DNA of 64,000 bases from Ochotona curzoniae (GCF_017591425.1 NW_024467106.1:22620501-22684500), one strand, 5' to 3'; counted from the stretch's first letter, positions 45,925-57,884 are shown. Program-made: numbers and translations. Notes: generated by a model from the letters alone, not told the origin.

Positions 45925-46244
45925 TCAAGATGCTATCTGGTAAAGTAGGTTAAGCCACTACCCCCAACAATGGCATCCCATATGGACACTGGATTGAGGA
46001 CTGGCTGCTCCATTTCTGATCAAGCTGCCCAGTAATATAGGTGGGCAAGTGTCAGGAGGTCCTCCAAGTGTCAGAACCCCTCAGCCACAAACGAACTCAA
46101 ATAAAAGGAGACTCCAGGTTCCTGGTTTTAACCAGCCCTTTTGGCCATGGGGAGGGGAACCAGCAGATAGAAGAATCTTTGTCTCTGCTTCTCCTCTTGA
46201 TGCAATTTTGCCTTTCAAATAAATAAAATAAATCTCTTTTAAAA
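45925..46244 (+). mobile_element. C-SINE, older
   Basis: 'taaagtaggttaagccacta', 'ggcatcccatatggacactg', 'tgctccatttctgatcaagc', 'ggggaaccagcagatagaag' and 'cctttcaaataaataaaata'. Confidence 0.82.
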
Positions 46245-46820
46245 GTGTGAAAATAAGGGAAGTTGAAATTTTATTGCAGAGATTTTGTGCTGTAAATTGG
46301 AATTGGAAGTTGGCAATTGATTTAAGATGTGAAACCACTGGAGATTTTTGTTCCTGAAATCTATGTAATGAGTTCTATTTCAAAAGAAACATTATCACAA
46401 CAATAAAAATGGTGCATTGAGAGATGCAAAGACTAAACATTTGAGACTCGGGATTTCTGGAACTTTCCATACTTTTTAAAAAATTTCTTAATTTTTAAAT
46501 TTGGTTAAGTTTTCCAAAACTAAATTAACAAATTACGTTGATCATAATAAGTATAAAAAAAACGTCTTGAATGACTTTTTAAAATTATGTTTCATAGTCC
46601 CTGGCTTTTCAAAAACGTGTTGGAATTAGCTAAATCAACTATATTCAAAATTAAATCAAAATTAGTGGATTAAGAGTTTAGTTGAGCCAAAAATATAGTC
46701 AACAAAGTTAATACAAAAATTCTAAATAGGCTGAAAGGTCTTTATGATAAATCATTACTGAAATATTTTAATGGCCTTCAACATGATAGCCTCAAAATAC
46801 AGTGTACATGTAATTTACAG

Positions 46821-46823
<3 letters not shown>
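46245..46823. other. Unassigned AT-rich sequence
   Basis: Very AT-rich, several A/T runs; nothing recognised. Confidence 0.45.

Positions 46824-46860
<37 letters not shown>
46824..46860 (+). repeat. (AC)18 microsatellite
   Basis: Perfect AC array following 'acagcat'. Confidence 0.98.
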
Positions 46861-46863
<3 letters not shown>

Positions 46864-47649
46864 TTAGAGTTTTCCCGTAGAAATTAAAAAAAAACACATA
46901 TTTTACAACGGGACTAATGAGCATGAAAAAGTACTGTCAAAGTTCTCTCACTAGTCAGTAAGTGATAATTCTTCTCTCCAACTTACAGGACACCCAATTT
47001 TCATGGAACGAGGTCTTCAGAGAAATAATCTATCATAGAGCTAAGCTGGGAAATGACCTAGGGGGTGTGGAATTGCACAATTCCTCATCACTGCTTCAAT
47101 TAACGGGACTGGGAATGAAGTGTGCTATGTAGAGACGAGCCCCCAGACCCTTGGGGGCAAGGCCGTAAAGCTCCCAAGTTGAGTAGAAGAATAAGAAATG
47201 GGATGAAACAGGGATGGTAAATAGGTAGAACAAAATCTCATGAAATAATTAAGTAACAAAAAAGGAAGGAGCAGACAAAAGCAAGCCAGTGAGAGACAGA
47301 TCTATAGAAATTACCAAATCAACCATGTGGCCTTTAGAATGAAAGGATCATTCATGTGTTGCAAAAGATTAAGTGAATCTGCAAGAACCATAAAACCTGG
47401 CTTCCCAGGGAAGAGGATTCAAAGCTGCAAGAAAAATCCAACTAGCACACCAACAAATACGCAATGACATGACCAAGAGTTCAAAGATAATTTTTTTTTT
47501 CTGCCAGGAGTCTAATATATTTAGAAGTGACTTAGGATTCTTGGGGAGCAAAATACGTACTAGAGAAACCTTGAGAACAGAAAGGCAAGTGGATGGTGAA
47601 GAATTTCAGGGGGTGAAAAGCATACTTGAGCTGACACAAGTCAGGGAAG
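46861..47649. other. Unassigned sequence
   Basis: Nothing recognised apart from short A and T runs. Confidence 0.45.
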
Positions 47650-47820
47650 CATAAGTTACCCAAAGTGATGTCTACAGATTTTATACCTCCTTTTTGAATT
47701 ATTAAATACCTTCACTCATCAAAAGCATCAGAGGAATCTTAAAAATACGCAGTTTTTCATCCTAGAGGAACTTTCTAGTGTGACTAAGAAGAGACAATAT
47801 GCATCTTTTTTATTGACTAT
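47650..47820 (+). mobile_element. Possible MER20-like fragment
   Basis: 'aaagtgatgtctacagattt', 'aaaagcatcagaggaatctt' 'aaaaatacgcagtttttcat' and 'cctagaggaactttctag' resemble the MER20 order (gcatcacctgggaacttg, ttagaaatgcaaattctc). Weak. Confidence 0.4.
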
Positions 47821-48134
47821 TGACTTTAATGAAATACTCTACTCCGGTCATCTTTATTGCACAGGTGTGAGGACAGAAGTGATCTCAGGACTTCTAACTG
47901 CTTTCCTTACACTTGACCTGAGCCCGTAGAAATTCCAGCATAAACAGAAAAGTTCATCACGTTTTCATCAATCACTTATAAATACAACAGAAATGGAGTA
48001 AAGAAAGTAAAACCCACACATATTCAGATAGACACACACATACGTACACAGATCATACACAATCATGTGTAGGGACAGAGACACTTCAAAAAAATTCAAG
48101 GTAGAATGCAAAAGAGAGGGCATATTTTAATTTC
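47821..48134. other. Unassigned sequence
   Basis: Includes an imperfect ACAC/ATAC patch at 48,015-48,060. Confidence 0.45.
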
Positions 48135-48240
48135 TTTTTTAACTTTCTAAATTTATTTGAAAGAGAGATTCTGCCCAAATGTCCACTTCCTCAAATGCCC
48201 CAACTACCCCAGGTTGGGACCAAAGCCATGACCTTAATGT
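48135..48240 (-). mobile_element. C-SINE 3' fragment
   Basis: 'tctaaatttatttgaaagag' followed by 'gtccacttcctcaaatgccc' 'caactaccccaggttgggac' is the reversed SINE 3' end. The rest is missing. Confidence 0.55.
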
Positions 48241-48340
48241 AAGTTTATGTCCATTTGTGAGCCAAAATGATTTTGAGTCTTCTTATTTTAAGGATTTTAG
48301 AAGCATCTCTTGATAAAATTTATATTAAAAATTCATGAAC

Positions 48341-48606
48341 TAAGGTGGGTGCTTGGTCTAACACTTAAGCTTCTCTTTTCGAGATCAGTGTTCCATGCTT
48401 GAATGTCTGGGATCAACAGCTGGTTCTTATTCCAGCTTACTGCAGGTACAGAACCAAAGAGGCAGTGGTGATGCTCCAGTCTGTTGAGTCTCCAGACCCT
48501 GCATTGAGCTCTTGACTCCTAGCTTCAGCCTGACCCAGCCCCTGATATTGGAAGCATTTGGGGGAGTGAATCAGCAGATGGGGCATCTGTTAGTCTCTCT
48601 CTCTCC

Positions 48607-48640
<34 letters not shown>

Positions 48641-48673
48641 TCCTCTCAAGTAAACTTCCAAAAAAAAAAAAAA
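48341..48673 (+). mobile_element. C-SINE, divergent
   Basis: 'ggtgggtgcttggtctaaca', 'tgggggagtgaatcagcaga', a CT microsatellite (48,594-48,651) and poly-A. The plus frame at 48512 and its shadow are read-through. Confidence 0.78.
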
Positions 48674-48683
48674 TCCACCTGCA

Positions 48684-49018
48684 GGCCCCCTGCAATAGCT
48701 TAGTAGCTAAATCCTCTGCTTTGCATGCATCAGGATCCCATAGAGGTGCCGGTTCATGTCCTAACTGCTCTGCTTCCCATCCAGTTCCCTGCTTGTGGCC
48801 TGGAAAAGCAGTAGAGGATGGCCCAAAGCCTTGTGATCCTGCACCCATGTGGAAGAGCCAGTGGAAGCTCCTGGTGCCTGGCTTCAGATTGACTCAACTC
48901 CAGCCATTGTAGTCATTTGGTGAGTGACTCAGCGAACAAACCATCTCTTTTTCAGCATGTCCTTCTCTCTGTAAATTTGACTTCCAATAAAAGGAAACAA
49001 ATCTCTGAAAGAAAAAGT
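48684..49018 (+). mobile_element. C-SINE
   Basis: Tandem to the previous copy with 10 bp between: 'ggccccctgcaatagcttag' head, 'tgcttgtggcctggaaaagc', 'gaggatggcccaaagccttg', 'tctgtaaatttgacttccaa'. Confidence 0.92.
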
Positions 49019-50009
49019 CACTTGCCCAAACAAGGACTATTTATGTTTTATACAAGGCAGGTAAATGGTGTGGTTGGGGTTCAGACTTAGAGAAGATAGG
49101 TAAATACTTAAAATCCAGAGCAGGCCAATAGTCATTTAGCAAATGTAAACAAACAATAGAAACAATGGCTACAATTGGAGAAAGGCCACCCATGATGATA
49201 CATCTGGTGAGGAGAAATCGGTTAATATTAATAAAGAAGAACTAAGAGTATGCGAAATGGAAGAGGAGGTTATATTTGAAAAGAATTTGGATTAAATAAA
49301 ACTGAGGACTCTCAATGCCAGTTTGTATTGTGGCCAAGGATGTTGATACTGTACAGTGGAGGCTTGGTTTGCTCTCACATTTCTTTTTGATTTATTCCCT
49401 CAATAGGAAATACTTATGATTAAAGCAAAATACAAACTTATTACAATGAGTATTTTCCTGAAGTAGATGGGCAAGTTGAAAAGTGAGAGCATGGTGGTGG
49501 GGATTCCAATCTTAAATTTCTTTCCAGTCATCTCAGTTTGGTGTCCTCTTCAGCTCAGTCATGTCACAGGCAGACATGTCACATTCAAGAAACCCACAGA
49601 GGTTAAGCATCCCACTGTCATCTGTCCCCAGTTGGGAGCAATTGTTGGGCTACAGCAACTCAAAAGAATCTTCCTGGGAGGGCAGTGACTCATCTGACAC
49701 TGCTGATAGCTGCCCTCCTGCTTGGATCATTGTCATTACTCAAAATGCTATTACTAGGTGGACATTTGTGTAGGAAGGAATGTACCAGACCAGAGATAGT
49801 GACAAACCAAGAGAAAACTCAAGAGTCGTGGGAAAGTCCATGAAAAGTGAGTTGCAGATAAAAGAGACACCTGGTCTTGCAAGTATTTAGTGCTAGATGA
49901 TAGTCAGATCATAACTGAGAGAAGAGGCAGTCTGGAGCCTTGGCAACAACGGCCCATATTACCAGTTGATTAGCATTGTTTCGTGAAATGTCCTACCTTA
50001 CAGCCTAGT
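49019..50009. other. Unassigned sequence
   Basis: About 1 kb with no recognised gene or repeat. Overlapping plus frames of 73 and 70 codons (49467-49773) have no domain. Confidence 0.45.
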
Positions 50010-50180
50010 CATACCCATGTTTCAATACCTGGCTCAAGCGCTATTTCTATAGAAAACCTTCTTGGGTTTATGCTCTAGGTAATTCTCCCTTCTCTCAATC
50101 CTTGTGACATATGTTCCTTGTGCTTGCAAGTTGTATTACCATCTTAAAGCTAAACTCTGTGGTGTTTAAGAGCTGTCAGT
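50010..50180 (+). mobile_element. L2 LINE fragment
   Basis: 'ctggctcaagcgctatttct' 'atagaaaaccttcttgggtt', 'ccttgtgacatatgttcctt' and 'gtggtgtttaagagctgtca' track the L2 3' half. The 3' end appears after a MIR insertion at about 50,355. Confidence 0.6.
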
Positions 50181-50184
50181 CTGT

Positions 50185-50340
50185 CTCCGCATCATCTGAT
50201 CTCTGTGACGCAGTTTCTTTCATAGTAAAATCGGATAAGCCAATAGCCTACCTCACCAGGCTGTTGTGAAGATAAAGTGGAGCAATGTTTGCTAATACCA
50301 GGGTATTACTATTACTGGTGAATAAACATTTATATCTCAA
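50185..50340 (-). mobile_element. MIR SINE
   Basis: 'tctgtgacgcagtttctttc' 'atagtaaaatcggataagcc' 'aatagcctacctcaccaggc' 'tgttgtgaagataaagtgga' is a clear reversed MIR core. Confidence 0.8.
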
Positions 50341-50354
50341 TCATTTCTTATAGT

Positions 50355-50440
50355 AGTGGCTCCTTGAGGCCAGGTTGTGTTCTTGTTTTTTCTTTTTGTT
50401 CCACAGAAAGTGTAGCACAATGCTTAGGACACGATGGCAT
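50355..50440 (+). mobile_element. L2 LINE 3' terminal fragment
   Basis: 'ggctccttgaggccaggttg' and 'aaagtgtagcacaatgctta' match the L2 terminus. This could be the end of the L2 that begins at 50,010, split by the MIR. Confidence 0.55.
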
Positions 50441-50790
50441 GAGGGTTGAACATCGGCTTTAACTATGCTAATATTTATGGGTAGAATGGTCTTGGGCAAT
50501 AGGAAGAAGGGAGAGGCAAAGACCTGACCAGGCAGCAGGGGCTTCACACGACTGATATTTCTAGGCTGGCTTCTGCCAAATCAAATAGACTCTCAAAGAA
50601 CTGTATTAAATGGCTTATCCAGATTTAGGCAAATGTCATCCTGCATGCTTAATCCATCAGAGTATCACAGAGAAAACCCTCAACAAAGATTCCATGGAGG
50701 ACAGAACTAACTTGTTTTGGATGCACCTATTTAAGAACACTTCTCAGGGACCAGGGAGCCGATAATACACAGACTCGGGTGACAAGTCAG
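50441..50790. other. Unassigned sequence
   Basis: Nothing recognised. Confidence 0.45.

Positions 50791-50791
<1 letters not shown>

Positions 50792-50826
<35 letters not shown>
50792..50826 (+). repeat. (AC)17 microsatellite
   Basis: Perfect AC array after 'gtcaggt'. Confidence 0.98.
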
Positions 50827-50828
<2 letters not shown>

Positions 50829-52189
50829 AAATCCTGGCTCTGACTTGCTAGTTATGTGGCATTGGAACGATCCTCCTTTCAATTCAGACTTGGTGAATTG
50901 GTGGAAGGACCGGCAATAGTCAGTTGAAGGTTGGACCCATAGTAAATGCTCAAAAACTGTTTTTGTTTTTTTTTTTAATTCTTGTCGTTACTAGGTTTTG
51001 CAAGTGAGACAGTGGCCTCTGAGTGTAAAATTCAAATTTGAGTCTTGGGGATGTTGGGTCTGATGTAAACTGGGACAGGGGTGGACAGGCTGAAGATGGA
51101 CTCAGTTACTGGCCAGGGTGAGGAAGCAGCGGCAAGGGCCTCGGATCAGCCCTTCCATGTTGACTTTTTTTTTGCATACAAATTGACCATACAAATATTC
51201 TTTGATCCATTTCCCAGGAATAGCTCCACCTTCATTACTGGAATCACCCAACCAGAAAGCATAATCCTGTGGTGCTTCCTTTGAAGGTAGGTTAAGCCGG
51301 GGGCTGGGGCAAGGATAGGACAGAGAAGGGAAAGCCAGTTCGAGAGTAGAGATATCTGGGAGAATAAGAGAATAGTTGAAGTGATATAATTCTACAACAG
51401 CCTGCTAAAAATGAGAAAATCACTCAATACACTTGGCCAAACATCTGCTTTGATTGATTTTTTTTAAAGCCCGGACCAATCAAGTTGTCCAGTTGTCAGA
51501 ATTCTGTAGCCAAAGCCACAGACTTTCAGACATAACGGATGGCTTGAGACAAGCATTTCTAACAGACCAAAGAAAGGCATTAAGAATTCTAAACAGAAAG
51601 ATAGTAGGAATTTTTTTTAAAAAAAAGACAAGCAGTTTGTCCAAAGCCACTCCTACCTAAGTATTACTGAAGGAACCTCAAACTTCCTTAAGATTCAAGC
51701 GAAGTCACGTTCATAATCACAGGAAATGGCAGACCCTCCAAAGACTGGAGAATTACAGTTGTTTTCCCAACATCAGATTGCACAGAAGTGCTCACAGCCA
51801 GTGACGTTAGGATACTCCTGTTTTGTTTCAGGTTTTAGTAGCTAAAGGGCTCTAGGCTCTTTCCTACACCTTTCCTTCTAGAAATACCCAAAGCTATAAT
51901 GAATCTAGCCGAAGACCAAAGAACAGTTAATCACTGCCTCCTGCTTTCCCCATTATTATTGTTCTAAATGTCTTCACCTGCAAATTAAAAACACATTGAC
52001 TCTTGGAATGAGTTGCCAAAAACTCAAACTGCAAAGGGAGTCAGACTGAGGAGCCAGGGCAAGCCTTTGAGGACCGATGGACAGCACAAGTCCCCGATGA
52101 AATCAGAGCCGCCTCCTCCTTCATCTGCAGAGCCCGAGGCACTCCCGTTGGCCTGACTGCATACGACTTCATATCCCAGGGACAATTTT
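50827..52189. other. Unassigned sequence
   Basis: About 1.4 kb without recognised gene or repeat. A small CpG-bearing patch at 52,060-52,160 ('aatcagagccgcctcctcct') is open for 64 codons on the minus strand; no family match. Confidence 0.4.
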
Positions 52190-52470
52190 AAAACATATAT
52201 AAATTTCATTTTTATCAAAGCAATTCATGTTCGCATTTCAAATATCAAATACCACTAAAAAGCCTATAATGAAACATTGCAATCCAGGGACCCCCCTACA
52301 GGCTGGCCCCAGGCAAAACCTTGAAACTCTTGTGTTGTTTCTTTGGAATCCAATCTCCACACCGCTAATAATATAACTCCTAGCACTCTGTCTCTTGATT
52401 TTTCTTTTGAAAATAGCATGTGTTAATTTCCTGGCATTCTAGTTGATGATTTAGTTCTTGTCATCCTCCC
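52190..52470 (-). mobile_element. Possible ancient L1 3' region
   Basis: 'tttcatttttatcaaagcaa' 'ttcatgttcgcatttcaaat' resembles the reversed 3' region of old L1s (also seen more fully at 61,760). Decayed. Confidence 0.4.
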
Positions 52471-52474
52471 TACA

Positions 52475-52735
52475 GAGTCGGTGTTTCAGCTGTTAGGAGG
52501 GTAACAAATCACCGCAAATGAGCGGCTTCGTGAAACGGTGATTTATCATCTCTTGTCCTTCAGGGTGCTTCTCACTTCCGGACACTCACTAGTGTGGCTA
52601 AGCTCAGGCCACAGACTGACTTGAAACTGCCCTCCACGAGGGCTCTCCCCGGCAGAGCCGCTTACTTCCCCACGTTTCACACTTGAGCTTCCTCACAGCA
52701 TGGCAGTCTCAGGGTAGCATTCTAAAGGCAGCATA
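52475..52735. mobile_element. Ancient eutherian repeat resembling reversed MaLR LTR
   Basis: 'gggtaacaaatcaccgcaaa' 'tgagcggcttcgtgaaacgg' 'tgatttatcatctc' echoes the 'caaacttagtggcttaaaac' ... 'atttattatc' motif of old LTR-like repeats. 'acactagtgtggctaagctc' and 'cacagcatggcagtctcagg' follow in the expected order. Family uncertain. Confidence 0.55.
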
Positions 52736-53390
52736 CCAAAAACCTGAAAACACCAGTGACTGTCCAGCATCAAAAAGCTCCAGTATCACTTCTACTGCAG
52801 AATATGGATCAATACAAATGATGGGCAACTCTAGCCCCTAGGGCTGGGGAAACTTACCTTGCAAGAAAGGCAGTCAAAGAGACTTGGTAGAAAACATGCC
52901 TGGGAGAGATTGTTGTGGCCAGCTTTGGTAAGTTCATGTAGTCCATGTGGTTAAATTACTATATAAACACGGTGTGTGGCAAAGTCAAGTCCAATGGCTA
53001 TAGTTCTATTTTGGCTATTGATTCCTTAACGCTCTACAGCTGCTGCTTCTTTATCTGCTGATCCAATCCACTATGAATTACTACCATTCATAAAACTGTA
53101 TCTACATTGAATACATAACAACTTTTTTACAATATTTTCCCAAATAATACTGTACAATAGTTATTTTCAGAGAATTTCAACTGTTTTGGATAGTATAAGT
53201 AAACTAGAGGTTATTAAAAGTATGCAAGAGGATGTGTGTGGATTACACAAAATGTTTATGCCTCTTTACGTAAAGAACTTGAACTACTGCTGCTTGAAGT
53301 CTGGGGGTCCTAGAACAAACCCTCAACACTTACTAAAGCATGGCTGAATTTGTTTCTGTTTGTTTTGGGTAATTATATATTCACTTTTAA
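52736..53390. other. Unassigned sequence
   Basis: Nothing recognised. Confidence 0.45.
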
Positions 53391-53403
53391 AATGTCCAAA
53401 CAT

Positions 53404-53703
53404 GGGCCCAGCGTGATAGCGTAATGGTTAAAGTCCTCGCCTTGAATGCACCAGGATCCCATATGGGCGCCAGTTCTAATCCCATTCAGTTCCCTGCCTG
53501 TGGCCTGGGAAAGCAATTGAAGATGGCCCAAAGCCTTGGGACCCTGCACCCACGTGGGAGACCTGGAAAAAACTCCTGGCTTTGGATTGTCTTGGCTCCA
53601 GCCCTTGCAGCCACTTGGGGAATGAATCATCGGACAGAAGATCTTCCTCTCTGTCTCTCCTCCTCTTCTCTGTGTATCTGCCTTTCCAATAAAGGAAAAA
53701 AAA
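53404..53703 (+). mobile_element. C-SINE with 12-bp target duplication
   Basis: Starts 'gggcccagcgtgatagcg', lacks about 25 bp between 'ctaatccca' and 'ttcagttccctgcc', and ends 'gcctttccaataaagg' plus A-tail. The duplication 'aatgtccaaaca' at 53391-53402 and 53704-53715 is exact. Frames of 85-109 codons are read-through. Confidence 0.95.
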
Positions 53704-53715
53704 AATGTCCAAACA

Positions 53716-54220
53716 CATGTGATACCAGACTGCTAGTACCAATTCTTTCCTAGTTTTCTGTCCTCCTTTTTGCTGTGCCAGTCTGAACTGATGGATCTCT
53801 AGGTCTTACTAACAGAAGATAGAAGAGGAATAAACATGCTCAGCCTTTCTTTGCAAAGCTTCTTTAATCTCCAGACTGAAGATCTCAGAGGATACACAAG
53901 AACGAAATTATAACTTTACAACAATACATTTTCATGATGTTGAAGAAGGGGACAGTTTATCAGAGTCAGCAATAATCTCATAGTGAGCTCTCTAATGGGT
54001 TGAAAGTCTTAAGATGGGATAACAATGAAGGTACAAAATGGTGAAACAATGAATGGGACCCATTGGCAAGAAAATAATCACCGGATTTACATAATTCTTA
54101 AAATAAGCATGAAGGACAAGCAAAAGGCTTAGTTTTGTAATGCCAGAAGGAAGTACTAAAACAAATGGCGTACATTTTCATGAAGAACAGAGAGGAAAGT
54201 GAATTCTGTGACTCGGATTT
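53716..54220. other. Unassigned sequence
   Basis: Nothing recognised. Confidence 0.45.
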
Positions 54221-54243
54221 TGTGTGTGTGTGTGTGTGTGTGT
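54220..54243 (+). repeat. (GT)11 microsatellite
   Basis: Perfect GT array. Confidence 0.97.
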
Positions 54244-54348
54244 ATTTGTAAGGAAGATAACATTTTAGCATTCTTTTTATCTTCAAGTGGATCACTTTTA
54301 ACTCTTTGCGCCTTGGCATCTGCATCTGTATGTTAAGAAACTGGGGAA

Positions 54349-54690
54349 GTGGGCCTTGTGGCACATCAGGTTAAGCTGCAGCTTGGCATTCCAACATCGG
54401 AATGTCTGATCAAGGCTCACCCACTCCCCTTGGTCCAGCTTATTGTTGATGCATACCACAGGAGGTAGCAGATGATGACTCAACTATTTGAGCATTGCCA
54501 CTCACAGAGAGATCTGGATGAGTTCCAGGCTCCTGGCTTCGGCAAGACCCAGACCTAGTCGTTATAGGAATCTTGGAACTAACCCAGAATATACATATGG
54601 GTGTCTTTATCACTCTCTTTATCACTCTCTCTCCCTTCCTCTTCTTCTTCCACCCTTGCTAGTAAGTAAAGTTGAATTAAAAAATATATA
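54349..54690 (+). mobile_element. C-SINE, older subfamily
   Basis: 'gggccttgtggcacatcagg' head, 'ttattgttgatgcataccac', 'gagttccaggctcctggctt', and a CT tract with a duplicated 'tttatcactctc' before the tail. Confidence 0.78.
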
Positions 54691-55479
54691 AGTAGCATAA
54701 TTATTTATCCAACTCCTGCATGCTATGATTAACTATTATGCAACAGTGACATGCAAAGTTGGATGTGGGATCTAGAATCATCTCTGTGCAAATACAGATA
54801 AGGTCAATCTACATTTTTTTGCCCAAAATGGTTATTCAAAATTAACTTCCTCAGAAATCCCTTTAGCAGTGTCCAATTCCATCCTCTTTTCACTGTCATC
54901 TCTTTGAATAGAAAGAAAATTTTATTTTTAAGAAAGAAAATTATAGCTAGATGTCTGCATCTTTTCTGCCAAAAAAGGAATTCTTTTTAAAAATGGGTCC
55001 TGACATTACAGAAAATCATAGCCCCCAGTGTATAGTTGCCAGAGAAATTTAACAAAGTCCCAAATGCTAAAAACACACCCAAAAAAGAGTGATAAAGCAC
55101 AACAAAGGATAATTAAAAATAATAAGTAAATTATAAATGATATTTTATTTTAATATTTTAAAAAAGTATGAGCACATGAGTAACTTTTAAGAAATGTATT
55201 TCCAAATTGACCTCTAAGAAATTAGAAATAAGTAGGCTAATGACCAAGGAAAAACAAACAAACAAATATTGTAGAGATTTCATGAAAAAGAAATCTGGTT
55301 AATGTTGTCTGAGAATTATTTCAAAGTCTCAAGGCAAGAAAAACTACACTGCATTTTAAAAAATTCTTAACATAGAGTACCATGGAATATGTTATCATTT
55401 TTTGATGTTAGAGCCTCAAAAATAATGATAAAATAAGATTATAGACCATTTTTTATTCTAATAGATTAAAAAATCTAAA
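54691..55479. other. Unassigned AT-rich sequence
   Basis: Strongly A-rich from about 55,000. This could be the upstream, decayed part of the L1 that follows, but no clear L1 phrase was found. Confidence 0.4.
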
Positions 55480-55800
55480 ATAATGTTTTTTTTTTTTTAC
55501 TTTACCATGAATGATAAGGAAAAAATATTTGATCATTACCAAGTAGGTATATTTCAGGAATTCCAGGATACTGTAACACATGTTAAAGTAATGCATTAAT
55601 AGTTACATGGGCTATTCTCAAGCTCAATATTATTTATGATTAAAAACCTTTTAAAAGAGATTATAGTAGGAAAATTGCTAGCGTAATGTAGATTTTGTTC
55701 ATCAGAATCTACAAACATCCCATCTAACAGTGAAATACTTGATGTGTTTATTCAAATATTATGATAAAGATAAGGAATGTCCTTAATATTTTCCCAATAC
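55480..55800 (+). mobile_element. L1 LINE fragment, ORF2 reverse-transcriptase region, broken
   Basis: 'gatcattaccaagtaggtat' (cf. catgatcaagtgggattta), 'aaagtaatgcattaatagtt', 'aacatcccatctaacagtga' and 'taaagataaggaatgtcc' follow L1 ORF2 in order with gaps. Many stops; not functional. Confidence 0.55.
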
Positions 55801-56217
55801 TGGCTTGGAAATCTTCGTGAAAAAAAAATAGAGTAGTAAAAATCGGAAGGAAAATACGTATTAGAAAGGAAGAAAAATGGTGTTACATGAATGGTATGAT
55901 CATCTACCCAAGGGCAGGCACCATTTTCTACTATGAGCCAATGGTTCTTGGAAAATAGAAGGAGTTCAAATAGCTCTTGATCTATCTCTTCCTTTCTCTC
56001 TGTCATGTCCTTGTACATCCACAGAGGGAATGGCTGTCCTCAAGTCAGGAAAAATACATTACTACAACTCGACTACACTTGTTTACTAATCTCAGGCTTC
56101 CAATCTGTAAAACTATCTGGATTCTTGTTTGATGCCAGAATCATGAAGAGGTCTCAATAATCATTTGACATATAATGAATACCAACGAGTGCCTGACCTG
56201 ACACTCAACAAATGCAA

Positions 56218-56535
56218 ATTAGTTAATGTAAATATTGCATTAACAGGATGAAGGATGAAAAACAAGATTATCACTACAGATGCAGAGAATGCATTGGACA
56301 AAGTTCAACATTGTTTCATAATGAACCTCAACAAAGATATAGATGGAATGCGTATCGACATAATAAAGGCTGAAAAGATAACTTTTCCTCTAAGATCAGA
56401 AATATGGCAAGAATGCCTATTACCACTATTTTCACTTAAAAATATATTGCAAGTCCTAACCCAAGTAATTGCACAAGAAAAAAAGAAGGAATACATATCA
56501 GAAAGACAAAAGAAAATAATCTTCCTTTGCATATT
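56218..56535 (+). mobile_element. L1 LINE fragment, ORF2 reverse-transcriptase region, broken
   Basis: The 135-codon frame starting at 56255 opens with recognisable L1 RT sequence: a 'DAENALDKVQH' stretch (family: DAEKAFDKIQH), then 'IIKAEKITFPLRSE' and 'PLFSLKNILQVLTQVIAQEK' (family: [29 protein letters not shown]). The segment with the catalytic FADD motif is absent, and after about codon 92 the frame runs into a C-SINE. It is a relic that overlaps the same consensus segment as the piece at 55,480, so two L1 copies or a duplication are present. Confidence 0.82.
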
Positions 56536-56805
56536 CACTGCACTTCCTGTAATCAAGTCTTGGCCAGTGTACTGTCCCAGCTTCCTGCCAATGCAGATTC
56601 CCACGTGTCACCAGGTGAAGGTTCAAGTAACTGAGTTCCTACTCAATTGCCCAAGTACTTAGGATATGAATCAGCAGTTAGAAGCTCCATTGGCTGCTCT
56701 CTCTTGATCTTGCTGACTCTGTCTCTCTTTGTCTCTCTTCTCTGTCTCTTTTGGCTTGTCTCATCAATCAACCAGTTTAATACTTTTTTTTAAAAAATGG
56801 GTGGA
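56536..56805 (+). mobile_element. C-SINE inserted in L1
   Basis: 'gtactgtcccagcttcctgc', 'ggatatgaatcagcagttag', a CT-rich stretch of 'gtctctctttgtctctcttc' type and 'atcaaccagtttaatac' plus A-rich tail. It lies between L1 pieces of the same orientation. Confidence 0.72.
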
Positions 56806-56859
56806 GGGACTGATTGGCCATTTCTCAGAAAATTAAGTAAAACTAGCCTGTCGATATGT

Positions 56860-57650
56860 GGGGAGAATAACACTTGACATCAGCAACAATTAGGAAACAA
56901 AAACCAAGGCCATAAGAATAAGTATTTTTATTAAAAAAAGAGAGAGAGAGGCAAGAATCATGATTGACAATGGAATGCAGAAGAGAAGCAATGTTCATTG
57001 CTGGTGGGAGTGAAAACTGGTACAGATGAAAAAAAAACAGCATATTCCTCAAATAATTCAAAACAGAAATACCATGTTTGTCAATCCTGCTTCTACTATA
57101 TATCGAACAGAAATGAGTTAATTACCTCAAAACTATAACTCACTCCCATATATACTATAACATCATTCAGAAGAAACAAGATATGCAGTCACCTAATTAT
57201 CTTTAATAGATGAATGGATGAGGAAAATGTTGTATGTGTGTATATTAATGTACATATTAATTTATGGAATTCTAGCCAACCTCTAGAAATGGAGAAGTCC
57301 TCCCACGAGTGACATGAATACACTGAAGGATACTATTTTAGGGGATATAAGCCAGGAGCAGAAAGATAAACAAACACTGCATGTTCTCACCAACACGAGG
57401 AATCTAAACATGTCAAATTAACAGATACAGAGAATAACAATTACCATAGGCCTGGGAGGTAAGAAGGATGGGCAGATGCAGGTCAGAGTACAAAGTTTCA
57501 AAGTTTCATCAATGCAGAGTGAATACATTCTGGAGATCCAGTGTACTACCTCATAACTATCGCTAATAATATAATTGAAAATTGCTAAGAGAATACGTTG
57601 TACATTTTCTTGTTACCAAGCAAAGAAAAGCCAGCTCTGCGGAATGATAT
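56860..57650 (+). mobile_element. L1 LINE 3' end of ORF2 and 3'UTR, broken
   Basis: 'ggcaagaatcatgattgaca' region, 'gctggtgggagtgaaaactg', 'aattcaaaacagaaatacca', 'aacactgcatgttctcacca', 'aggtaagaaggatgggcaga', then UTR. Ordering matches L1 3' end on the plus strand. It probably continues the element at 56,218. Confidence 0.8.
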
Positions 57651-57884
57651 ATTCATTAATTGTAGGTAATCTTTTCACAATGCACATGAATACCGAAGCA
57701 TCAAGTTCTACAAATTACAGCAGCAATAAATCTTTGTGAATGAAAATACGAATGAGTTGATAATACTCATTCAAAGAGAATAGAATAAAAGTTAAAAGAG
57801 CATATTTTTGATAAACACATAAAAATCTGTCACTTTTATGTACAGCAATAATGTCTACGATCATTTCATTAAGAAATGTGTACA
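57651..57884. other. Unassigned AT-rich sequence
   Basis: May be residual L1 3'UTR. Nothing else seen. Confidence 0.4.

Noticed and set aside
53373..53753. 109-codon plus frame
   Set aside because: C-SINE read-through with exact target duplication on both sides.
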